The position numbers and the translations under genes are program-made. DNA of 7,293 nucleotides from the NCBI GenBank assembly GCA_003105225.1, contig PQAK01000216.1, forward strand, positions 1 to 7,293, read 5' to 3'. This stretch comes from Deltaproteobacteria bacterium. GTDB taxonomy: Bacteria > Desulfobacterota > Deferrimicrobia > Deferrimicrobiales > Deferrimicrobiaceae. Shown piece after piece: positions 1-4,731 of this stretch (position 1 is its first letter; every line of letters begins with the position of its first letter). The notes below the pieces were generated by a model that did no database searches, was not told where the DNA came from, and saw nothing but the letters and a program-made list of their open reading frames with translations.

Positions 1-408
1 AAGGCGATCGCCTGGAGCGCGGGGGGAGGCCGGTTCCACCTGATCACCTTCCCGGACCTCGCGCGCTTCTGCAACGAGCGCCTGGCGAAGTTTCCGCCGG
101 AGCTTCGCCCCCTGGACGTGGTGCTGCTGCACGGGTTCCTCCTGGAGCAGGCGCTGGGCATCTCCCCCGAGGCGGTAACCGCCGGGAAGAACGTCAAATA
201 CTACAAGGACCCGGCGAAGGCGGTGTCGGATCTCCACACCGGCGCGATCCAGGCGGCGTTTTTCCTGAACCCCGTGACGGTCCGGGAATTCCGGGAAGTG
301 TCGTTGTCCGGGCACGTGCTCCCCCAGAAGACCACCTTCTTCTACCCGAAGATCCTGACGGGTCTTCTGATCTTCTCCGCCCGCGGGGATGAGCGGGTCC
401 CCGCATAG
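1..408 (+). CDS. DUF1015 family protein, C-terminal part (5' truncated by window edge)
   Basis: The reading frame is open from base 1 to the TAG at 406-408, giving 135 visible residues; the start lies outside the window. The visible part matches my memory of the C-terminal region of DUF1015 proteins: a PLDVVLLHGFLLEQ segment, a central KYYKDPAKAV stretch, then an AAFFLNPVTV motif and a QKTTFFYPKILTGLL ending, which is the hallmark C-terminus of this family. The biochemical role of DUF1015 is not established to my knowledge; the protein is predicted cytoplasmic, with no membrane segment in the visible part. The last 20 bases overlap the start of the downstream methyltransferase gene, which suggests co-transcription and translational coupling. 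The internal GTG at 118 is not a true start, because the family similarity continues upstream of it without a break. Confidence 0.85.
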   Translation, partial: KAIAWSAGGGRFHLITFPDLARFCNERLAKFPPELRPLDVVLLHGFLLEQALGISPEAVTAGKNVKYYKDPAKAVSDLHTGAIQAAFFLNPVTVREFREVSLSGHVLPQKTTFFYPKILTGLLIFSARGDERVPA

Positions 409-1156
409 GCAGGACGCCTCGGGAAGGGGCCGGAGCCCGGAGAGCCCGTTTGCCGGCCTGTCCGTCCGGCAGCCCGCCCGGGGGTACCGGTATTCCATCG
501 ATGCGTTCCTTCTGGCCGATTTCGCAGCGGGGTTCTGCGGCCGCACGGCGCTCGAGCTTGGGACCGGATCGGGAATCGTATTGCTCCTGCTGGCGCGGTT
601 GTGCCCCGGACTGCGCCGCGGGATGGGGGTGGAGATTCAGCGCGAGCTGTGCGAGTTCGCCCGCGGGAACTTCGAGGAGAACGGCCTGGAAGGGGTGCTC
701 ACCGCCGTACACGGCGATTTCCGGCACGAGCCTGCGGAGCCTTTCCCGGGAGGATTCGATCTCGTCGTTTCGAACCCGCCATTCCGCAAAGCGGGAGAGG
801 GCCGGACGAATCCGGATCCCGGAAAGGAAATCGCCCGCCACGAGGTGACGTGCACGCTCTCCGACGTCTTCCGGGCCGCCGGCAGGCGGCTGTCCCCCGC
901 GGGGCGATTCGCCATGATCGGCCTGCCCCGGCGTCTGCCGGAAATCCTTTCCTGCGCCTCCGATGCCGGAATCTTCCCCGAGAAGCTCCGGTTCGTCCAC
1001 CCGTATGAGGGACGTCCGGCCAATCTCCTCCTCTTCGCGGGGTGTCGCCGCAAGGTCCCCGAGCTGTCGATCCTGCCTCCCCTCGCCGTCTACGAGGGCA
1101 GGGGGAAGTACCACCCGGAGGTCGAACGGTTGTACCGCGGGATCACCCTTCCTTGA
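389..1156 (+). CDS. TrmN6/YfiC-like small-domain SAM-dependent methyltransferase
   Basis: The 255-residue protein carries a class I SAM-dependent methyltransferase fold. Visible motifs are the SAM-binding ELGTGSG loop at residues 56-62, the acidic strand end VEIQ at 81-84, the GD at 109-110, and the NPPF tetrapeptide at 129-132 typical of N6-adenine or amino-N methyltransferases. The preceding GYRYSIDAFLLADF (about 32-45) and the following ARHE (149-152) and VHP...GRPANLLL (203-215) resemble tRNA1(Val) adenine-37 N6-methyltransferase (TrmN6/YfiC), so tRNA modification is the best guess; the exact substrate cannot be read from sequence. The first 20 or so residues are outside the conserved domain. 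The ATG at 389 overlaps the upstream gene by 20 bases and has no strong Shine-Dalgarno sequence, consistent with coupled translation. The 3' end overlaps the convergent msrB gene by 14 bases. Confidence 0.85.
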   Translation: MSGSPHRQDASGRGRSPESPFAGLSVRQPARGYRYSIDAFLLADFAAGFCGRTALELGTGSGIVLLLLARLCPGLRRGMGVEIQRELCEFARGNFEENGLEGVLTAVHGDFRHEPAEPFPGGFDLVVSNPPFRKAGEGRTNPDPGKEIARHEVTCTLSDVFRAAGRRLSPAGRFAMIGLPRRLPEILSCASDAGIFPEKLRFVHPYEGRPANLLLFAGCRRKVPELSILPPLAVYEGRGKYHPEVERLYRGITLP

Positions 1157-1541
1157 CGAATTTCAGGGCGGCGGAGTTCATGCAGTAGCGAAGTCCGGTC
1201 GGTTTCGGCCCGTCGGGAAAAACATGACCCAGGTGCGCGTCGCAACGGGCGCACACGACTTCCGTCCGCCTGCTGAAGAAGCTGTCGTCCTCCTCCGTCC
1301 GGATGTTCTCCATCGCGATCGGGGTCCAGAAGCTCGGCCAGCCCGTTCCGGAATCGTATTTCGTGTCGGAACGGTAAAGGTCGTTCCCGCAGCAAGCGCA
1401 CCGGTAGATCCCTTTCTCGTGGGTATCCCAGTACGCTCCGGTGAATGCCCGTTCGGTCCCCTTTTTCCGCGTGACGTGGAACTGTTCCGGTGTCAGCAGC
1501 TTCTTCCACTCGGCATCGGATTTGATCACCTTCTCCGCCAT
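1143..1541 (-). CDS. msrB: Peptide-methionine (R)-S-oxide reductase MsrB
   Basis: This 132-residue protein reduces the R-epimer of methionine sulfoxide in oxidised proteins, normally using thioredoxin, and has no signal peptide, so it is likely cytoplasmic. The complete SelR/MsrB domain is present: EWKKLLTPEQFHVTRKKGTE near the start, zinc ligands C48/C51 and C97/C100, the GWPSFW signature at 68-73, DAHLGHVFPDG at 101-111, and catalytic C120 in RYCMNSAAL. The position equivalent to the resolving cysteine of E. coli MsrB (SGCGWPSF) is threonine here (SGTGWPSF). The ATG at 1541 is chosen because the family N-terminus begins there and an AGGGA lies five bases upstream; the longer open frame upstream has no family similarity. 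It is the third gene of the minus-strand group after a 143-base spacer. Confidence 0.95.
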   Translation of the reverse strand: MAEKVIKSDAEWKKLLTPEQFHVTRKKGTERAFTGAYWDTHEKGIYRCACCGNDLYRSDTKYDSGTGWPSFWTPIAMENIRTEEDDSFFSRRTEVVCARCDAHLGHVFPDGPKPTGLRYCMNSAALKFVKEG

Positions 1542-1684
1542 GACGGTCCCTGCCCCTCCTCCCGTCGCCAGACATTGAGATTCCACCGCCGCGGGAGGCG
1601 ATTCCTTGCGGCCCGGGATGCCGCGAGCGGGCCGGACCGGGATGCGGCGGCGCTCGAATGCTACCGTAATTATGAATTGGAGCA
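1542..1684 (-). other. Intergenic msrB leader with possible nested stem structure
   Basis: This 143-base gap lies between the DUF721 stop and the msrB start. No coding sequence is evident. CCGCCGC at 1586-1592 can pair with GCGGCGG at 1644-1650, and inside it CGGCCC at 1609-1614 can pair with GGGCCG at 1629-1634 with a 14-base loop. On the minus strand a CATAAT (1674-1669) resembles a -10 element, but the -35 position matches poorly, so a separate msrB promoter is only possible. GC-rich DNA folds easily by chance and there is no U-tract, so this is neither a convincing terminator nor a recognised riboswitch. Confidence 0.25.
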
Positions 1685-2134
1685 CTAAGGTTTCCGTGAG
1701 GCGGCTTTTCGGGCGACCGCGCGCAGGATCTCCCGGGTTTCGGGGTCGGCGATGGCCGCGATCCCCTCCGGCTCGGCCGCCGGGGCCGTGGTTTCGGTAC
1801 CGGGCGGACATTCCCGCTTCGCCGGTCCGGCATCCGGGAGGGGGCCGACCAGGAACCGGATATCGGCCACTTCCTCGTTTCCCAGGATGCGGCGGATCCG
1901 GTCCAGCAGGTCCTGTTTCCGCATCTGGAGCTCCTGCGCCCACGCGTGATTGAGGACCAGGATCGTGAGGACGCGGGCGCGCAGTCTGGCGGGGGAGGTT
2001 TTTCCGGAAAGCAACGGCCCCACGATTTCCGGCCACGACGCGATGAGGCGGGCCATCCAGGTGACGGAGCGAAGCCCCTGGGTGGAGAGGACCTCTTCAA
2101 GGAGATCGGAAACCCTGGCCGCTTTTCTTTTCAC
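1685..2134 (-). CDS. DUF721 (DciA-like) protein
   Basis: The 149-residue protein matches the DUF721/DciA domain over roughly residues 5-95: VSDLLEEVLSTQGL, then a WPEIVGPLLSGKTSPARL block (34-51), a beta strand VLTILV (55-60), and HAWAQELQMRKQDLLDRI (63-80). DciA, the best studied member of the family, is a DNA-binding KH-like protein needed to load the replicative helicase DnaB in bacteria lacking DnaC or DnaI; whether this one does so is inference. Residues 99-128 are a Pro/Ala-rich linker, followed by a short basic helix with Asp-Pro-Glu-Thr-Arg at its start. The GTG start at 2134 overlaps the TGA of the upstream membrane-protein gene (GTGA), implying translational coupling. Likely cytoplasmic. 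Confidence 0.8.
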   Translation of the reverse strand: MKRKAARVSDLLEEVLSTQGLRSVTWMARLIASWPEIVGPLLSGKTSPARLRARVLTILVLNHAWAQELQMRKQDLLDRIRRILGNEEVADIRFLVGPLPDAGPAKRECPPGTETTAPAAEPEGIAAIADPETREILRAVARKAASRKP

Positions 2135-2415
2135 GTCCGTTTATGGCGGATGCGCCTCACACGGCCCCCGGCGACCTGGCCGAGCAGGGCGCACGCGATG
2201 AACGGCGGGATCGCCCAGGCGGAGACATGGTTGGCGATGCGCAGGTATGCGATCAGCGGTACGGACAAGTGGACATACAGGAACCATAACAGGGACAGTT
2301 TCCGCGTCCCCTCCCTCAGGTAGCCGAGCGGAAGGTTGATGGCGAGCGCGGCAACGCCGATCCACGCGATGTGGGCCAGCTGGCTGTGGGTCCCGAAGAT
2401 GTCGCCGTCAGGCAT
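2131..2415 (-). CDS. Small hydrophobic membrane protein, unknown function
   Basis: I do not recognise a named family. The 94-residue product (from the ATG at 2415) has three likely membrane helices: about residues 14-34 (HIAWIGVAALAINLP), 42-60 (LLWFLYVHLSVPLIAYL) and 66-84 (AWAIPPFIACALLGQVAGG). It ends in a strongly basic tail, RVRRIRHKRT, which by the positive-inside rule would place the C-terminus in the cytoplasm. Three consecutive codons could start it: TTG at 2421, GTG at 2418 and ATG at 2415. None has a Shine-Dalgarno sequence, and a -10-like TATAGT lies just upstream, so the message may be nearly leaderless. Its stop overlaps the DUF721 start by four bases, so the two proteins are probably made together. 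Confidence 0.7.
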   Translation of the reverse strand: MPDGDIFGTHSQLAHIAWIGVAALAINLPLGYLREGTRKLSLLWFLYVHLSVPLIAYLRIANHVSAWAIPPFIACALLGQVAGGRVRRIRHKRT

Positions 2416-2434
2416 CACCAATTCACTATATAAT
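2405..2434 (+). promoter_or_regulatory. Putative plus-strand promoter for the DUF3343 gene
   Basis: A perfect TATAAT sits at 2429-2434 with a half-matching CCGTCA at 2405-2410 (18-base spacer). A start near 2441 would leave a leader of about 33 bases before the TTG start at 2474, including the GGGAGG ribosome site. The box lies in a conspicuous AT-rich island within GC-rich DNA and overlaps the divergent minus-strand promoter. Confidence 0.45.
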
Positions 2435-2453
2435 AATTGGCTATTCCAGACAG
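2425..2453 (-). promoter_or_regulatory. Putative minus-strand promoter for the membrane protein/DUF721 genes
   Basis: On the minus strand CTGTCT (2453-2448) is followed after 17 bases by TATAGT (2430-2425). The -10 matches the sigma-70 consensus at five of six positions and the -35 at three of six. Transcription would begin near 2418, practically on the GTG/ATG start codons, which would explain the absence of a ribosome binding site. Confidence 0.35.
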
Positions 2454-2460
2454 CAGATAC

Positions 2461-2466
2461 GGGAGG
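2461..2466 (+). promoter_or_regulatory. Ribosome binding site deciding the TTG start of DUF3343
   Basis: GGGAGG, seven bases before TTG 2474, is well spaced for initiation there and too far (31 bases) to serve the ATG at 2498. Confidence 0.55.
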
Positions 2467-2473
2467 TTTCCCG

Positions 2474-2740
2474 TTGGGGCGTCCCTCACACCCGGAGATG
2501 ATCCTGATCTTCCGGGGGACACATCAGGTCCTGTCCGCGGAGAAGCATTTGAAAAAGGCGGGGGTGCCGATGCGGCTGATTCCCGCCCCCAAGTGGGTGA
2601 CCTCCGATTGCGGCCTGGCGATACGGATCCACGAGGGGGACCGGGGCCGCGCCCGAGCAGCCCTTTCAGCCGCGAAAATTCTACCGATTTCGGCCCACCT
2701 TTTGCGAGAAAAGGGGGGGTACGAAACGGTCGCTTTCTGA
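2474..2740 (+). CDS. DUF3343 family protein (putative Se/S carrier-like)
   Basis: This 88-residue protein matches the DUF3343 family, annotated as putative selenium/sulfur carrier-like. The signature is a THQVLSAEKHLKKAG helix after a first strand ILIFRG, a strand VPMRLIPAP, and the conserved cysteine in SDCGLAIR (Cys46 counting from the TTG start). It is small, cytoplasmic and probably ferredoxin-like in fold. The TTG start at 2474 is preferred because GGGAGG at 2461-2466 lies seven bases upstream. The ATG at 2498 would give 80 residues and begins exactly at the conserved domain, but its only purine tract abuts the codon. The longer open frame upstream has no family similarity and runs through the promoter. 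A cysteine desulfurase is encoded two genes downstream, which fits a sulfur or selenium transfer role; that link is inference. Confidence 0.8.
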   Translation: MGRPSHPEMILIFRGTHQVLSAEKHLKKAGVPMRLIPAPKWVTSDCGLAIRIHEGDRGRARAALSAAKILPISAHLLREKGGYETVAF

Positions 2741-2782
2741 GCGATGAAGGCGCGACCATCCCGAAAAGGGGGAGATTTTTCC

Positions 2783-2811
2783 TTGACAAAGCAGAATTGG
2801 CCAAACAAAAT
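2783..2811 (+). promoter_or_regulatory. Sigma-70-type promoter for the lytic transglycosylase gene
   Basis: A perfect TTGACA (2783-2788) is followed after exactly 17 bases by CAAAAT (2806-2811), matching four of six -10 positions. The surrounding bases are unusually A-rich for this window. Transcription would start near 2818, leaving a leader of about 25 bases with GGAGGGG before the GTG at 2843. Confidence 0.65.
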
Positions 2812-2833
2812 AAACACTTATTATAGATCCGCC

Positions 2834-2840
2834 GGAGGGG
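2834..2840 (+). promoter_or_regulatory. Ribosome binding site deciding the GTG 2843 start
   Basis: GGAGGGG lies two to four bases before GTG 2843, depending on which purines pair. It is the only good Shine-Dalgarno sequence in the frame near the signal peptide. Confidence 0.6.
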
Positions 2841-2842
2841 AA

Positions 2843-4720
2843 GTGCGCAGGCGGAAGGCTAAATACATCTGTTTCTCGATTACCGTTTTTGCGCTTTCGA
2901 TAACGATTTCGGAGGCCGGCGAAACGCCGCCGGCCCCCGTGCTGGCAGCCGCGTCCCTGCAGGCCCCCGCGGTGATCTCCGCGACGCCGCCGGCTCCGGC
3001 CCAGCCGACGCCCGCCGTGCCCCCCCCGTCTCCCGTGCCCCCGCCGTCTCCCGTGCCCGCGACGTCTCCCGTGCCCGCGACGGCAGCAGCGCCCCAGGCG
3101 GCTCCTGCGCCCGCGGCGGCAACCGCATCGCATCCGGCACCGCCTCTTGCCGTACCGTCCAGGCTCCCGCGCGAATCGGTTCCGTCGATTGTCGCTCCCC
3201 CGGAGGAGAAGCAGCCGGACCGGGTCCTGTCCCAGGGGGAGGTGGACCGCCAGCTCTCGACCAACCGCGAAGAGGAGCTGGAGGCTGCCGCATCCAAGGG
3301 ATTTTTCGTGAGCGCGCAGGAGGATGGCGGCCGCAAGGACGCCGGCCACTATCCGGGGCTGATGGGACGGATCAATGCCTTCATCCGGTATTTCCAGAAC
3401 GCCGGACGGAGCAAGTTCGAGCTGTACCTCACACGGTCCGGAAAATACGCCGACATGATGCGGGGCATTCTCGCGAGGTACGGCCTTCCCGGGGACCTGA
3501 TCTACCTGGCGCTCATCGAAAGCGGATTTTCCCCGAAAGCCTACTCGGTGGCGAATGCCGCCGGGCCGTGGCAGTTCATCGCGGGCACCGGCCGCCGGTA
3601 CGGCCTCCGGATCGACTGGTGGGCCGACGAGCGCAGGGACTACGAGAAATCGACCCACGCCGCGGCGTCCTACCTGAGGGATCTCTACGGGATGTTCGAG
3701 TCGTGGCCGCTGGCGGCCGCCGCGTACAACGCCGGCGAAGGAAAGATCCAGAAGGCGGTCGCCCGGTACAAGTCCGACGATTACGCCGAGCTGATCCGCC
3801 ACCGGTACCTGAAGCAGGAGACGAAGGATTACGTCCCGAAGATGCTCGCCGCGCTGACCATCGCCAAGGAGCCGGAGAAATACGGATTCGAGGGAGTCAA
3901 GTACGAGGAGCCGCTGGAGTTCGACAAGGTGACCGTTCCCGGCGGAACGGACCTGCGCGCCCTGGGCCTTCTGATCGGCGTTCCTTACGAATCCCTCAGG
4001 GAATGGAACCCGGAGCTCCGCCGGTTCTGCACTCCCCCCAACCAGGAAAACTACGAGATCCGCCTCCCGATAGGGTACGGGAAGATCGCCGAAGAGCAGA
4101 TGGAGGAGATCCGGGAGGAGGCCGGGGTCACCTTCCTTCTCCACTCCGTGAAGAAGGGCGAATCCCTGGAATCCCTTGCGGACCGGTATCACACGACGGT
4201 TCCCATCCTCCAGGAACTGAACGGTTTGAAGGGGACCCGGTTGCGCCGGTCCGCGCGGCTGGTCATCCCCGTAACCGGCCTCTCCGGGGAAGAGGCGGTT
4301 CCGGGAAAGGAATTGTCCTCCGAGCAGGTCGAGGCGGCGCTCAAGCGCTTCGATGACGGGGGGCGCAGGACCCGGACCGTGCGCGTGAGGAAGGGGGATA
4401 CGCTCTCCCGCATCGCGAAGCGGACCGGTGTCCCCGTCGACGAGCTGGCGGCGGCCAACGGCCTGAAGACGAAGGGCCGCCTGAAGGTCGGACGCCGGCT
4501 GCGCCTGCCGGGAACCGCGGTCCAGCTTGCCGGGAATCCCGTCGACTCCCCGCGCGGGGGAAAGAAAGAGCGAAAACACGTGGTCCGCCGCGGGGACACG
4601 CTGTCGAAGATCGCCAAGACGTACGGCGTCACCCCGCAGCAGATTTCCGAGCGAAACAACCTGAGGGAGGGACAGGCGCCGCGAAGGGGACGCGTCCTGC
4701 ATATCCCCCTGGAGTCCTGA
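2843..4720 (+). CDS. mltD: Secreted LysM-repeat lytic murein transglycosylase (MltD-like)
   Basis: The 625-residue protein cleaves peptidoglycan glycan strands to form 1,6-anhydro-muramyl ends. From GTG 2843 it begins with a basic start (RRRKAK), a hydrophobic segment and a likely signal-peptidase I site after SEA (about residue 25); no lipobox cysteine is seen, unlike lipoprotein MltD. Residues 28-104 are a Pro/Ala-rich linker. The SLT domain follows at about 195-330, with catalytic Glu226 in ALIESGFSPKAYS, GPWQF at 241-245 and YNAGEG at 295-300. After an MltD-type region (about 353-411) come three LysM peptidoglycan-binding modules at about 431-477, 511-556 and 578-623. It is therefore periplasmic or envelope-associated. 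The open frame extends to ATG 2744, but a TTGACA promoter lies within that extension and the signal peptide begins at 2843. E. coli MltD is shorter (about 450 residues). Confidence 0.9.
   Translation: MRRRKAKYICFSITVFALSITISEAGETPPAPVLAAASLQAPAVISATPPAPAQPTPAVPPPSPVPPPSPVPATSPVPATAAAPQAAPAPAAATASHPAPPLAVPSRLPRESVPSIVAPPEEKQPDRVLSQGEVDRQLSTNREEELEAAASKGFFVSAQEDGGRKDAGHYPGLMGRINAFIRYFQNAGRSKFELYLTRSGKYADMMRGILARYGLPGDLIYLALIESGFSPKAYSVANAAGPWQFIAGTGRRYGLRIDWWADERRDYEKSTHAAASYLRDLYGMFESWPLAAAAYNAGEGKIQKAVARYKSDDYAELIRHRYLKQETKDYVPKMLAALTIAKEPEKYGFEGVKYEEPLEFDKVTVPGGTDLRALGLLIGVPYESLREWNPELRRFCTPPNQENYEIRLPIGYGKIAEEQMEEIREEAGVTFLLHSVKKGESLESLADRYHTTVPILQELNGLKGTRLRRSARLVIPVTGLSGEEAVPGKELSSEQVEAALKRFDDGGRRTRTVRVRKGDTLSRIAKRTGVPVDELAAANGLKTKGRLKVGRRLRLPGTAVQLAGNPVDSPRGGKKERKHVVRRGDTLSKIAKTYGVTPQQISERNNLREGQAPRRGRVLHIPLES
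3028..3081 (+). repeat. 18-base period tandem repeat in the proline-rich linker
   Basis: Three exact copies of GTCTCCCGTGCCC begin at 3028, 3046 and 3064, separated by five bases (CCGCC, GCGAC and a trailing GCGAC). The period is in frame and encodes repeated Ser-Pro-Val-Pro units in the flexible linker between signal peptide and catalytic domain. Copy number could vary between strains without breaking the frame. Confidence 0.8.
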
Positions 4721-4724
4721 GAGG
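4719..4724 (+). promoter_or_regulatory. Possible ribosome binding site for a CTG start
   Basis: GAGAGG overlaps the transglycosylase stop codon and ends seven bases before CTG 4732, the in-frame codon that would include the conserved N-terminus of the desulfurase. Confidence 0.4.
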
Positions 4725-4731
4725 CGTTACG

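Noticed and set aside
194..1114. Long minus-strand open frame of 306 codons
   Set aside because: It is antisense to the DUF1015 and methyltransferase genes, Arg/Pro/Gly-rich without any recognisable motif, as expected for shadow frames in GC-rich DNA.
1143..2036. Long 297-codon version of MsrB as a fusion protein
   Set aside because: The N-terminal 165 residues run antisense or out of frame through the DUF721 gene and show no domain; MsrB has a proper start and ribosome site at 1541.
2694..2718. Inverted repeat CCTTTT-GCGAG-AAAAGG extended by three C/G pairs
   Set aside because: It lies inside the DUF3343 coding sequence and has no T-tract on either side; its bases are explained by the codons for LLREKGG.
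2759..2780. Possible terminator after DUF3343 (TCCC/GGGA stem followed by five T)
   Set aside because: The stem is only four base pairs with a weak loop, and it sits just before the TTGACA promoter; not convincing as an intrinsic terminator.
2681..4702. Minus-strand open frame of 673 codons opposite the transglycosylase
   Set aside because: Low-complexity Gly/Arg-rich stretches mirror the Pro/Ala linker of the sense gene; the sense frame has clear SLT and LysM motifs, so this is a shadow.
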